In this document: positions 1-36,517 of the stretch, in pieces
Numbering within the stretch: position 1 is the stretch's first letter
Layout of the letters: each line of letters opens with the position of its first letter
DNA from: Synchiropus splendidus
Lineage: Eukaryota > Chordata > Actinopteri > Syngnathiformes > Callionymidae
Reading direction: 5' to 3'
Assembly: GCF_027744825.2 (NCBI RefSeq)
Contig: NC_071340.1
Location: 5,396,501 to 5,460,500, forward strand
Length of the DNA: 64,000 nucleotides
Notes under the pieces: model-generated
Told to the model about the DNA's origin: nothing
The model's database searches: none
Seen by the model: only the letters and a program-made list of their open reading frames with translations
Made by a program: the position numbers and the translations under genes

Positions 1-1834
1 GACACTCACTTCATTTCAGTGTTCAGATCTGAAAGTGCCCAGAGTCAACAGTGACATTTCCCCATCCTCCAGGAATATACATGTGAATAAACTCCTCACC
101 GACTGCTTTGGGCGCCTCCGACCAAAGAATCGCTGTACCTGTGTGCTGATACAGAGAAAGCTCACACCCTGATGGATCATCGGTTGCATTAGCCTGCTTA
201 CCCTTCTCACTCATGCATTACACACTTGGGACTCATACCGTAGCTGCAGCTCCTTCAGTAGCAGTTACAGCTACTTTTGATATGAAGATGAAATCTAGCG
301 CATCACGTCAGTGTTAAGAGTAATGAAATATTTTCCCATCTGTGGTTCTATGTGGGCTGTGAAGAATAAAAGCTCACCGCAACATGCTGACTAAAATAAC
401 TAACCAGTCCATTTTTGGAACAATGAGCAAACATTTAACTGCGAAGAGCTATGAGTTATGAACAAACTAGTTCATTTAGAAATTTGTGAGCTCAACTTGG
501 CTCTAGAAATGTAGAAAATGAACTTTCCCAACACTGCACCTCCCATCTCATCATCCTGTGACAACATACGTGTCGCCACCCCATATACACATCTCACAAG
601 GATGGGCGTTTATTGTGCAAACATGCATGGGAATTTTTCTTTGAGGTTGATCCATCAGTCAGATATTGTCAAAAGGGGTGATGTCTTTTTGAGTTTGCTT
701 CGCTCCAGTCTGACACTGGCCATGGTGACCCTAATGAGGTGATCCATGTTGCCATGTATGTACCTGACAAAACAACATGCACATAACATCTTTTTGTTTG
801 AGAATATTGGGACCATCCTAGAGGAGGATAAATGATCTTTATTACTGTTGTTCGGTTTGTGGAACACTAATAAAATCTATTTTTACACCCAACACAGTGA
901 ATGGACACTATTGAAGCAGTCATACTACTTATTACTATATTATTAATATTAGATAGACAGATGGTCCAGAGTTTTAAAAAATGACCAGACATCACATTAT
1001 CATTCTAAATAATGTGTTTTTGGAATCGATGTGAGCGAGTAGAACGTTAATCGGTCACCAAAATGTTTTGATAATCGTGATTTGTCCCAGATGGCTTGCC
1101 TTAAAACCACGTAAAACGAAAGTTTTTGAGACGTCGTCAAGACGCGCAGAACACACCGCACAGCAACGGCTTAAGCCTGGAGTGGAGGCAGACAACAGCT
1201 TCCCAGGCCGCTCGCGCCATGTCCGAAACCATGTGTCGTTTACTGACTTGCGCAGTTGTAGCACAGCTGCCAGCTTCCGAATAATTTTCAAATTAAAACA
1301 CAACACGCAAATACATATCCCCAAAATTATAGTTTCCCCACTAAAAACTACACCAGAAATCGTAAAGTTGAAAATGCAAACGGAAAACATATGGTTGTTC
1401 TGTTTCCTTTTCTGAGTGAGTGTAATTCAGTATGCAAAATATATATTTTGAAAGGCTGGAAATGTTGCGGAAATCGTCACCAGCAAAACAGAATCATCGG
1501 CATGTGTGACTTTACCCTCATGGTTTCTGAATGCGAGACGGTATAAGGTAGTGATTCGCATTTGTTTTGTTTCAGTCGGATCCATTTTGCTACTGTAGTT
1601 GTGTGGTGTGTGACGCTGTGGTTTTGCTTGACTCTTCGGTAATCGATGTGCTATAGCGGGAATGAAACGTATTTTCTGGTGAATATCTGTTTAATGTTAT
1701 GTGTTACTGTCTCAAGTTTCACTGAAAACTTTGTTCCGTTAACATTGGCTAGTGAGACAAATGTATCAAACACGAAATGTTGAAGACTTCGGAAGTTTGG
1801 TGGATAAGTCGAGTTTTCCTCTTTTTCACCAACA
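1..1834. other. left flank and naf1 upstream region, no gene supported
   Basis: No exon with convincing splice sites or protein similarity was found. A 63-residue minus-strand frame at 23-214 looks fairly protein-like, but it has an in-frame stop two codons before its ATG and no recognisable domain. Positions about 1080-1260 are richer in CG dinucleotides than the surrounding AT-rich DNA and lie about 600-750 bases before the naf1 start, so they could belong to its promoter region; this is inference. Confidence 0.4.
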
Positions 1835-4800
1835 ATGAAGATGGATCAGACGACAGAAGAGGTGAATGGGATCCAGGTTGAAGAGATGGAAGAGATCGCT
1901 GAGACGCCGCAGCAAGAAATGGTGATGGAAAACGAAGAACAGGCGCCTGTGAAGGAGACACTGGGGTCAAACGAGGCTCCGCCTTCTCTTGTGTGTGAGA
2001 CGGCGTTTGATGATTCTGAAGACTCAGTCAGGTATTTGCAGACTGTCCGATCTTTAAGTCATAATTATAGAGAAAATTACAATCCCTTTGGTTTGTCCTA
2101 TAGTGACAGCTCTTCTTCCTCATCGTCATCTTCATCGTCTTCGCCAGCCCACGTTCTGGAGGCTGATGATAATGATGACGAAGGCTTCAGTCAGCCTGCA
2201 CCCATCAAAACTAAAGATGAAGTCCTGCTCGAGGTCAGCCTGTTGTCCATGAACGTGTGTCTAGTGTTGCGTTACTCAGCAAGATTATGGCATTGCAGAT
2301 CTGTCACAAGTCAGAGCATTAATCTTGAATGTCTGCTAGCTGTCTTTTTTTAAATGCAGACCATGTGTTTATTGGAAACATGACTGTGATGTGTGAGTGA
2401 CTGTGTGACCAATGTTTATTTGTACCAGCAGAGGAACAGCTTGTTATGTTTGTGTTGATGCTGACAGCCACTGAATGCCACTCGGCATTGCTGTCACCCA
2501 ACACCCAACTTATTATTATTAATAATTTTTTTGGTATGCCCACATTTTCTATTGTGTCACCATTCCAGCAGGAGGTCACGACTTCAGCAGTCTCCATAAG
2601 TTACGTGTAATCTAAATGATGATATGAATATTTCTTATTAACAGAAAGTGTGTTGCAGGAGCTTCCGTCTGTGGAGGAAGTAAATGTGATTCTGCCAGAT
2701 GAAGCAGAGCTGAGGCCAGCAGGAACTGTGTCCAGCGTTGTCCAACAGCTTGGTAAATGAAGTGACTTCACAATTGCTCCATGCAACATGTAAATGCTTA
2801 TATTGTTTCTTCAGTGGTGGTCCAGTCTCACAAGGAAGCCCCTGCTTTGACTGAAGACAGCATTATCTTTCGTTCGGATCGGCTTGCATTGGGGAAGGTA
2901 GGTCAGAAAAAGACCTGAGTGAAGAGAATTGAGAGTCGTAATTATGCCTGAAGACACAGACCTGGTAGACAGTTCGTTGGTAGAAACCATCGTTCCGGTG
3001 GGCAGCCGGTGATGATTAAGCTCAGCACGGAGCTTTTCACACAATGGACAATGGAAGGGTTGGACAAATTAGTTTGATCCCAAAATGAGAAAAGATGGCA
3101 GCACTGTTGGATCACTGTCCAAAGTCAACACTTGGAAATGATCATGCCGAGTGAGTCGCTCAAGAAACAAAGACAATGACAAAACGGGTAGAAATGAAAA
3201 TGCTGGAACATGAAAGGTTCTGGGCAGAAGCAACAACAGAACCAAACTGCTGCAGATTGGAGAGAGATTTTCACTTCAATATTTTCAGCTGTTTATTCTG
3301 CAAGAGTGCAATGTATTGTGTTTCAGGTGTTCGAGGTGTTTGGTCCAGTGTCCAGTCCACTGTACATCATGCGCTTTAACACGGCAGAGCAGATCACCAA
3401 TAAAGGTCTCATCGAGGGTCTGGTGGTTTACTACGCACCAGACATTAAAGAGTACACTGGGTACATCCTCACACAGCAGCTTCAACTGTGAGTACACTCA
3501 TAAAAGAAAATTGCTATTGGAACTATGAAAGCTTTTTTTGAATGTTTAGTAGGAATGAACGCAGCTCCCACAATGAGAATTTAACATGAACACACGAGCA
3601 CTTTCAGCATTGGACTCTCATGTTACGCGCTCATTCTCCGTGTTCTCCGGCTCCAAACACTATGACAGTCCTAGGGAAAACTCTCAATAATGACAGGAGC
3701 TACTGAGTATCTGGATCAGTCTTTATTTTACATTGAGTGGTCCAAATAGATTTTCTGACTTGGTTCATGTCAACACATGCTGGGTCTCCCGCAGCGCTGC
3801 CGCCTTGGCAAAAGGCCACTGTGAGAATAGTAGCAGGACAGGCCTGGCCAACCCGCAGCTCTTGACCAAATGAGCTGCCGAACGGGCTGCGATTTTGGTC
3901 AAGTTGCTATTGAGATGATCGTTTATACAGGAAATACGAGACGAAAATGTAAGAGCAATTCCGGCTGTCAAAATATTGTTCAAAGACTTTGACTTGCGTT
4001 TAACTTTGAACGTTCAATGCTGATGTGAGTGGCGGTCCTAAGACTTGGACCGTCATCAGAACCACACATTTGCTGTACTTTTGTGACATTTGATTGATAA
4101 GGTGGTTCCTTGTGAATAAAATACCTGGCACATAGAAGGGGTGGTGGGATGGCTGGGCATGATGACCATGCAAATAAGTCAGCAGTTTAGTAAAGTCTTA
4201 TCTAACCAGTTCACATTGGACAAAGATGGAGGGCCCAGGTGGTGCTGTACCTGTGCTACATTTGGACCCCTAATGGTGTAGTGCTGAGAATTTGAGACCG
4301 CTGGTCTAACCTAACCTAACCTAACCTAACCTAACCTAACCTAACCTAAGCACAAGTCCACTCTTGTATGAGGAGTCATATAGAGACTTGACTCTTCGAC
4401 CAAGACACAAGTTGGTCGATGCAAACCAAAATGAATCCCACCAGTTTTATTTAAACTGTATTAATAAAAGGAAGTGAAAGCCTAGTTGAAATATTAAAAT
4501 AATTTTGCTCTGCTCTTTTGTCCCTTTTTTTCCCCTGCAGTTTGAAAGGGTCAGATGCATCCTGGAAAAATGATCAAGAACCACCAGAAGAGGTAAGTGA
4601 TCTTCTGCACTTGGCTCTGTTTTTTTGCTGATCTTACTGGGGTGTGACTGTTTCAGGCTTTGGACTATAGTGATGATGAGAAGGAGCAGGAAGCCAGGAG
4701 GAAAGTCAAAAACTCCAAAAAGAAAACCAAAGATGGTAATTCAATTTCAAACTCTTTTTCTCACATCTGCGTGCCTGTTATTTCCCTCTCTACTATGGAC

Positions 4801-5202
4801 CCTTTCTCTATCCCTCGCCGCCTCCTCCGCTCTTCAGTGACGCTTTCATCCTCTTTTCCAGATAATCCTGCCAAGAAACAGCAGCACCCCTTTTACCAAG
4901 GTGCAGAGGGATACTCCAGACCTGCCGGCCCTCAGTTCAGACCTCAGCATTCATCAAACTCCCCCTCACTGTACAGACACTCAGTCCCACAACCTAGACA
5001 CACCCCTCATGCTCCCATGTATCTCCCCCCTCCCTATATGTATCATCTGCCACCTCCTCCTACCCCCAACTTCCATGTTTATCCTCCTCCACCTCAGTCT
5101 TTCTTTAACCCTTCCTTCCATCATCCCTTCTGGCCTTCCAACTCAGGATCTCCCATCTCCGGCACCCACCTCCCGCCACCCCCGCCACCCCCAGCTGAGT
5201 GA
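1835..5202 (+). CDS. naf1: H/ACA ribonucleoprotein complex non-core subunit NAF1
   Basis: Seven coding exons: 1835-2233, 2659-2752, 2815-2897, 3327-3487, 4541-4592, 4657-4735 and 4862-5202. All joins keep phase and use GT-AG sites; the sum is 1209 nt, encoding 402 residues. NAF1 is a nuclear assembly factor that binds dyskerin and is exchanged for GAR1 during maturation of box H/ACA snoRNPs and telomerase RNP. The N-terminus is acidic, with a 12-serine run at residues 92-103. The Gar1/Naf1 beta-barrel domain covers about residues 134-250, including ELPSVEEV, VFEVFGPV and the highly conserved GSDASWKNDQEPP. It is followed by an acidic/lysine-rich stretch and a proline-rich tail ending in a polyproline run, as in mammalian NAF1. 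ATG 1835 is followed by a second ATG at 1841; either could start translation. The exon 2 acceptor (TTGCAG at 2653-2658) was chosen because it alone restores the family sequence. The last intron is a multiple of three and open, so it could be retained. Confidence 0.93.
4306..4349. repeat. (CTAAC)n microsatellite in naf1 intron
   Basis: About nine uninterrupted copies of the pentamer CTAAC lie in the intron between naf1 coding exons 4 and 5. Read on the other strand this is TTAGG, the arthropod telomere unit, but in a fish intron it is simply a pentanucleotide microsatellite. The bases just before it (about 4240-4305) resemble the end of a hAT/Charlie-like repeat in reverse orientation. Confidence 0.9.
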
Positions 5203-6039
5203 CGCCTGTCCGATACATAATGAAATTCCACCCACGTCATCACAAAGCGGACTAAACTGCGCATCCCTACAGTCTGATGGCTGTAAACCCCTCTCCGACA
5301 TATGAGTTTGAAGCCATGATTTGCATACAGTGTATTTGAAAAGGTCACTTTAGATGTCATGATGGTGTTCAGCTATCACAAGAGGAGCCACATACACCTG
5401 TAGTGCTGACTTGTTTTCCCTTTTTGTAAATGACAATGTTCAATATATCTTGAATGCTCTATTGTTTTTGTTAGCCATGATGAATTCATTTCTTTATTAT
5501 TAATAACTAATTGAAATAATGATGATGCAAAGTTAAAACTACTTTTCTGACTGACTACTGAATGGATTTCATTGGATGAAATATTTGGGTTGAAAACACC
5601 ATCCATTATGGTGACTTTTTCTGGGTTGCGAACTGATGTTTCATCCAGTATGAGCTGCACTACCCTCTATGAGCTTTAGTGATGGGTAAACCAACCATTC
5701 ATCTACACCTTTGTCTGTGCCATATTGGCGCCATCTGCTGGAATGAGTATAACTATATTGGATTTAAATTGACATTAGATCAACATTAGATGTCCTTTAT
5801 TTTGTCCCACAGTGGGGAATTCTCAACCTGCTGCCAGGTTGTATAATAGCAACCAAACAAGCGCACACAGAGTTGTCAGCTGAAACATAGATTACTCTCC
5901 TGATTGGTGAAAAGGTGTCCTCTGAATTTCTTGGAACAAAAATCTGCGCTCTCTGCAGCCCTTTTGTTTGAGATCCCTGACTTCAGTTAACTGTTGCAAA
6001 ATGATGAGAATTATTCTTCAACAGCTTCACAAACATGAC
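5203..6039. other. naf1 3' UTR and gap between convergent naf1 and il1b
   Basis: About 840 bases separate the naf1 stop codon from the il1b poly(A) signal of the opposite strand. There are no further exons. The stretch is AT-rich and presumably contains the naf1 3' UTR. I did not find an unambiguous AATAAA for naf1 close to the stop. Confidence 0.5.
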
Positions 6040-6045
6040 TTTATT
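6040..6045 (-). terminator. il1b polyadenylation signal AATAAA
   Basis: The plus strand reads TTTATT, giving AATAAA on the il1b strand, 170 bases after the il1b stop codon. It follows the AU-rich cluster, as expected for a short cytokine 3' UTR. Confidence 0.6.
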
Positions 6046-6102
6046 GGTGTCAAAAAGACAGACCTGCTGACAAACAAGTATCAAAACAATGCTTAATTTA
6101 GA

Positions 6103-6137
6103 TAAATTACAGAAAATAAATATTTGTTGTCATAAAT
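6103..6137 (-). promoter_or_regulatory. AU-rich element in il1b 3' UTR
   Basis: Three ATTTA pentamers on the minus strand (6133-6137, 6117-6121, 6103-6107) occur within 35 bases of the il1b 3' UTR. ATTTA clusters are the known mRNA-instability elements of cytokine transcripts, bound by TTP/ZFP36-type proteins. That they act here is inference. Confidence 0.55.
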
Positions 6138-6214
6138 AAAGGGTGGCTGTAGTAACCATATTTGCTGTACTTGGTACATACACAACTACGCCTCTTGAGC
6201 TTTGCTGCGCTCTC

Positions 6215-7840
6215 TCAGCTTTGACGGTGGATGTGGAATGTCGTGTACCGGTCCACATTCTCCAGGCTCAGCGCCACAGGCTGGTGGTCCTCCTCTGCCG
6301 TGCTGATGTACCAATTGGGGTACTGGGCAGACATCAGCGTGCTGACGCTCCTACCCGCGTCCGTCCGGTGGAAGAGGAAACGCATCATATCACTCCCAGG
6401 GACGATGTTGGACAGAACAGATTTGTCTGCCACTTCCTGCCAGCAGAGGGACAAGTCATGAGGCTACTGATGAACTTGTAAATGTTCATAAATGTTCACA
6501 TGTTCACATTTATCTCATCGGACTCTCTTCCGTATGTGGATCTAAATCGGATATGTAACCAATACGACTGCAGTATGAATGACCAGGTCACATTCATCCA
6601 ACCTATACGTCAGTAACAAGCAAGAGAGCACGCGCTCACAAACGTACATAAAAGTTATTCTCTGTATAGTGAAGCAGAGACAGAAATGTTTCCTGGAAAT
6701 CGGTACTGACGCCACTAGCTTTTTGCTTTACATTTTTACCTGGTCCATTTCGTTTTTCATCGTCTGACCTGCAGCCAGAACGATCATAAGCACTAGTTTG
6801 AGGCGGAGAAAAGACTGAAAACCATCCAACTAAAACGGAAGTGTTATTCCAGTGAAACCACCACCAGTGAAAACCAGTGTTTTAACTTGCTCCTTAAATC
6901 AAATATGTAGCGCATGTGCTGGCTCTGGTCGGGGGACAAATTGGTGGTCAATTTCATTAGAGATGTGAACGACCTTGCCGAAAAAACATCGTATTTATCT
7001 AAAAAACAAATTCGAATTGAGCATTAAGCCACGCAGTATGAACGTGATGGCAATGGTTGAGATGTCAGTTCAGAGGTCAAAGTGTAGGCCATGCAGTAGT
7101 AGTAGTAGTAGTAGTAGTAGCACCCAGTATCGGAGTCATGTTCTGAAGGTCTATGTGGAAACACACCTCCAGATGCAGCTTGGGTTTGCCGTCCTCCTGC
7201 TTGCACGTCAGGTACAGACTGGTGTTCTTAATCCCCAGAGCCACCGTCCTGGCATTGGTGCTGGGCGCCGGGTGGATGTAGGTGGACATGTTGAGGCAGA
7301 CTGAGGAAAGAGAGTCCACGAGGCTTGTTATGTGCACATGAAAAGAACAGCGCAGAGTTGCTCCACCACTCGTCACTGACCTTTCCGACTCTCGTTCCCA
7401 CCCTGCAGCAAGACCGAGTGCAGCTCCATGCTGTTCTCCACAAGGATCAGGCTCCTCTTCTGGGTGTCTGTCACTGAGCACTGGAACTCGTCATTCTTCA
7501 GGAACGGGGCGGGGGGAGCCGACATCAGCTCGAACACCACTTGTTCTGTTTGGAGAGAAAATCAACTGTGGTCAGTCAAACTGACAGTGGTGGAGTGATG
7601 GAGCTCTCTCTCTCTCTCACCTTCCACGATGCTGTCCAGCATGATGTCCAGCAGGTTCTCGTCTGTGAAGGCAGTACTGAGCACCGGCTCAGATTCACCA
7701 TTCTTCAATCTCCCTACAGCAATGACAAGGTTGACCACACTCCTCAGGCTATGTGGGTGGCTTATAAGCTCCAGGTCCAAGCCCTCTGGTAAGTGTGGTC
7801 TCCACTGGTCACTCAAGGAGCGCTTCATCGAGAATTCCAT
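6215..7840 (-). CDS. il1b: interleukin-1 beta
   Basis: Four coding exons in transcription order: 7840-7621, 7545-7381, 7300-7167 and 6436-6215. All have GT-AG borders and consistent phases (741 nt, 246 residues). The protein is a secreted pro-inflammatory cytokine that acts through the IL-1 receptor. It has no signal peptide, as usual for IL-1 beta. Recognisable fish IL-1 beta blocks are [19 protein letters not shown], the exon 2 stretch [22 protein letters not shown], the exon 3 block NMSTYIHP...[13 protein letters not shown], and in the last exon MVRF-like [12 protein letters not shown], then [12 protein letters not shown] near the C-terminus. The start ATG (7838-7840) lies 18 bases after a good acceptor (AG at 7859-7860), so a non-coding exon precedes it. 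The gene is convergent with naf1 and lies downstream of cnnm4 in the same orientation. The length is close to that of other fish forms. Assignment to a fish il1b subtype is not possible by eye. Confidence 0.95.
7095..7120. repeat. (AGT)n microsatellite in il1b intron
   Basis: About eight AGT triplets lie in the last il1b intron, 47 bases beyond the donor of the third coding exon. The reverse strand reads as an artificial poly-Tyr frame. Confidence 0.9.
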
Positions 7841-8289
7841 CTTTGTTTGCTTCTTGGCCTGGAGGAATGGAGGCATCACATTTTCAATACTTAAAGCGAC
7901 AGCAACAGATGCCCCACTCTGTCAGAGATGTAGGGGCGCAAGTGCTCCTCACAGTAGTATTTGTCATGTATGAAGTAGTAGAGTCAGCAACTGATTAAAA
8001 GAGGGAAAAAACTAATTCTGCATCAGAATTCTTGTAATGGGTAGTAGTAGAAGTATGGCATCCTAACTTGTTAGCACTTGCCGTCATGGCAGCTGTACGC
8101 CCAGTAACATTTCTTAGTTGAAGTATTGGTCACAACAGTAGCAATGCTCGTATCGTAGTATTAGTAGTAGCATTGAACTTAGATGTAATAAACAGTACTA
8201 TTTATCACTACGAATATTTGCACTAGGTGGAGGATGAGCAGCACCAAAGAAACAGCAGTTCAGCAGTGAGAAAGAGTGAGACAGGTTAC

Positions 8290-8342
8290 CTGCAGAGGTA
8301 AGAGAGAGATCTGTGTGTTCGTCTGCAGCTTCAGCCGGTGTG
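8290..8342 (-). other. possible non-coding exon 1 of il1b
   Basis: On the minus strand a CTGCAG|GTAACC donor ends at 8290. It pairs with the pyrimidine-rich acceptor just before 7858, giving a 431-base intron that leads to a short 5' UTR segment and the il1b ATG. The 5' limit is a guess, placed about 30 bases downstream of an AT-rich box at 8371-8376 (ATAAAT on this strand). Teleost il1b genes usually have a non-coding first exon. RNA evidence is needed to confirm this. Confidence 0.4.
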
Positions 8343-8370
8343 TGTCTGCCAGCCTTCAGCGTGGCCTGGC

Positions 8371-8376
8371 ATTTAT
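8371..8376 (-). promoter_or_regulatory. possible TATA-like box of il1b
   Basis: ATAAAT on the minus strand lies about 30 bases upstream of the proposed start of the il1b 5' UTR exon. It rests only on spacing and composition. Confidence 0.25.
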
Positions 8377-11300
8377 TGTCTGTCACAGTCACAGGGGGTT
8401 GGTTCTTACCGCGGTGATGAAATCCTGGTCTCTGACTCTCACACACGCAACTACACAAATCCCAGATCAGCAACACAGGGCCTTAATGGCTCATGCAGTC
8501 AGACAATTGGTGCCACGTGTTATTGTTTAACAGGTTTGTCATAATCCTTCATCGCGTCACTGTGGGCCCTTGATACTTCTTATGAGTAATAATAATTGAG
8601 TAGTTCAACAGTTGCCAGTACTGTTAGTGACTATTGGTATTAGCACTATTCTGTAGCAGCAATGAAAACACTAATATTCTTCCCAGTAGCCCAGACGTAG
8701 GACTAAAATAAGTGGCCCAAACACTTGTTGTTTCCAAGGTAGAAAATTCCACATGTGTCATTGAACCGCTTGCAATCAAGTCTTTTTTCTTTTGTTTCCA
8801 ATTTTGGGAGATTTTCAAGACGTAAAAAAAAAAATCTGTCTGGCACTGTTGCGCCACTGACTTCCTCTCAGGAAGTGATGATGACGACAGTGATAATAGC
8901 GCTGGTCAGTGGTGAAAACATTCTTCAAACTCCCCTCACAGAGAATCTGGGACGCCACTCATTTTACACAATTTCTGTTCTTCTTTTAGATGTCACTTTA
9001 ATTCACAGTGGATTTCCGTCAACAAGGCAAGGATTTTTTGTATATGGAGGTTAATGTATTTACAAAAATCAGATTATCATTTTTTTTCTTGCTTATTTTT
9101 GTCTTCCAGAATGGTGACAGATTTCCTTTTCTTTTCTTTTTTCCAGATGGATAATTTATCAGATTCTTTCTTTATGAAGTTGAGTTTTTAAAAATATTAG
9201 GACTTTCTTTTTCTTTTTTACTTTTTCTTCATGCTATCTGGTGCTGCATGCGTAGGTCCATCTTTGTCAATCGTTGGTGAAAACACGTGTTTCTCCTCAG
9301 ACATCCTTCATGGGCTGTGTGGCTCACATTGACTGAGGAAAATAAAAAGATGGTTGAATTATCTACTGTCAGAAAAAGTGCTTTCTGATCTTGCCGGAAG
9401 CCGGTTGGGGGGGAAATTCCCAGTGAAAGAGTGGAAATTCCAGCAGAATGTGACGTCAGACTGAGAGAGTCTAACTTCCTTGTCACACCTTAATCTGCTG
9501 GGTGACTGACAGGAAGTCGGTTAGGTAATCATTTTTTTCTGTTCAATTATCTATATCTATTTTTCAATTTTTAAGATGTTAACATTTACATTTGCTCTGT
9601 TTTTTTTCTTTCTTTGCAACCAAAATGTATTTCATTCCGTCAATGCTAAATGCTAAAGGGAGGTAACTTGGCCCAGTTCCAAGGTGAAGAAAGGAATTTA
9701 AAAGAATCATAAACAAATAAATGAAACCTGAGCAGCTATAATGCTAAAGTATCGCAAGTGCCAGCATCACACAGTCAGTAGAGAATATCTCATTTATTAA
9801 TTCATTGTCTTCATCGTCAAAACTCATTGAGACGGAATTAAAAAAAAAACCAATATATACAACTTGTTTCTGCTTGAACAAGGAAAAAGTACCACAGTCT
9901 ATTTTCTTCTCATTTCTGTGGCAACTTCCCAAATCACACTCCATCACGATCCAACGATTGAATTTAAAAATAATAAAATAAAAATCAACGTCTTTCTGCA
10001 GGTACAGTAAAACTCACTGGCTCATGCACGCACACGGGGGGGCGCTCAGAATATGAGTGGCAGCGGAACAAAATACAAGCGGAGTACCATGAAAGCAGCA
10101 TCAAAAACTTTTTGTAAAATTTTGGAGAACAGCTGGTGTAAACGCTATCTTTCCTAGTTAAAGTGCACTTTTTATTAGGTCGGGCAAAATGACAAACCGT
10201 AGAACCAGGAATTGAAGCAACTACAATTGGAGTCTGAACAAAACAGTGTGCTATTCCAACATTTAACTGCTGCGACACTACCTATAAAATGAAATAGCGC
10301 AAAATCTGCATTTGTACGGAGAGCCATTAACTAAAATAATAATAAAAAAAAATCATTACCTTTAAAATCCAAATTTATTTTGGGAATGACAATAATTAAC
10401 TGTTCTTATCACATGATACCGTTCCTTAAGCAAATGTATAATGTTACAGTGATTAAACATGGATAGAATTATTGATAAAAAGAATTTTTTACTCCAATTA
10501 ATCACATCTTGCAAGTTACATGAGCAGTTAATATAACTACAAAATTGCTAATTTATCTCCACTAGTTTTAAAACATTCTTCATTTATTACTTATTAATTG
10601 TTCTGACAGTGTTGCCTTCATGACTAGGTGGATCTCATTCAGCATCAGTGGATTCCTCATTGAGACATACACTCACCAGCAGTTTAAGGTAACGTCTGTA
10701 GATCAATGAATGTGTGGATTTATTTGTGTTTTAAGAGTCTGGCGTGCATTTGGGTACTTTGGGTTTGTGTAAATTTGTTGACATATCGTTCAGACGCAGA
10801 AATATGGGTCGGCTTATTTTCTGAGAACAATGTGCCGGGAACTGTCAAGTGTCACTGCATTTTTGCAACAATAAAGCTCGGAACCTCTATACAACCAAAC
10901 GTTGGTGTTTTAGCAGTCACAAGGACAGATTTGGTTACTTGATGTTGCCGACTCAAGCCCACCACAACACAACACAACACAACAGTCTTTAAAGAAACAT
11001 TTGAGCACAAGTGAAACAGGTTTGGTTGTCGTGACAGGGAGTGTCGAAGATTTCCACTCCTGGTTCCTGTTCCGCTAGGGTTTGGTTAACAGCTTATTTG
11101 GTCGAACACTCTGACAAAGGCATTTTGCTGATTGTCATCACAGTGATGCAACATTGCTGGATCTCCCTTTCAATATTTTGAATGCTTCCGAAGATAATCA
11201 CATCCCTCGCTCACGCATGTACAATTATGCAAGAAAAATCCAAACCTCAACCACAAACATATTGTTCTTTGTTTCAAACTTTGTGTGTGTGTGTGAGCGA

Positions 11301-12174
11301 CTGCACTACAGAAATTACAGCAATAATTTTGGAAAGAATGGAGATTGATCAACGACTGACTGACTCATGACGCTCAGCAACAAGCTTCAAGCTAGAATCA
11401 ACAAAATGCTGCAACATCAACACGATAGTGTTAGCACTCGTAAGTCTCAGTCAAAGTTGGAAGAGGTGGAAACATGAAAAGGCCAACACCAGCGAATTAA
11501 CTTCTTTGGTTGTCATTGCAATGTGCTATCACTGAAATCAAGTTAGCAAATTAGTAAAAATGACTCATAAAAAAGTCATTTTTACCACAGTAGTGACCCA
11601 AAGAAAAGTGACTAAAGCTTCAATGGTGGACAATGTGACAGTGTTTGTAAAGCTTAGCAGAGCTGTTGCTGTAACTAGCTGTGCCCATGTTAGCAAAGAG
11701 CTTGCTATCCAGAAGTTGCTGGCTAACAAGTTGAACAAAAGTGCACACACAAGTTCAAAACATGATTACGACGCCTGGTCAGTTGATACCAACTATTGAG
11801 CAGTGTGTGTTTTTAGACCCTGTGACAAGGTAAAGAGGTGTTTGACAAATCACTACATGATTTTGGACCATAATTTAAGGAGAGGGCACAGTCTCCCTGA
11901 GTCTCTTGCTTAGAGGGGTCTGTCGAGCGACACCTCTAAATCTGATTATACTTAGGAATCAAGAGGAGGAAACACAAACCATCACACAAATAAAAATGAC
12001 CTACAATGATCAAGGAGTTGTTGCAAGTCTTCATGAAAAATGGAAGGAGAGAGTTCCCACAGTTCACTTTGGCATATGAGTGCATGCATTTCTCAGAATG
12101 ACACACACCCTCGACCCTTGGAAACGTCCCAGAGTAGTAGTGCAGGTGTGCAAGAAAGGGGGGTTGGTTGGAGG
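8377..12174. other. il1b upstream DNA and cnnm4 3' flank, no further gene
   Basis: The region is AT-rich with several T-tracts (around 9080-9230 and 9600). No exon chain or recognisable protein frame was found on either strand. The cnnm4 3' UTR must lie directly below 12175. The nearest AATAAA that I noticed on that strand is at 10719-10724, about 1.45 kb past the stop, and its use is uncertain. Confidence 0.45.
10963..10985. repeat. (ACAAC)n microsatellite
   Basis: There are four to five tandem copies of a five-base ACAAC unit, in the region 3' of cnnm4. Confidence 0.8.

Positions 12175-36517
<24,343 letters not shown>

Noticed and set aside
23..214. 63-residue minus-strand open frame that looks protein-like at the left edge
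   Set aside because: A stop lies two codons upstream of the ATG, there is no splice acceptor context, and no motif was recognised. An overlapping frame is also open, so it is not listed as a gene.
1055..1415. Overlapping open frames of 111 and 115 residues on opposite strands
   Set aside because: They lie in a CG-rich stretch upstream of naf1 where stops are rare. There is no family similarity and both strands are open over the same bases.
7024..7206. Poly-Tyr and poly-Ser frames around 7.1 kb
   Set aside because: These are translations of the AGT microsatellite in the il1b intron.
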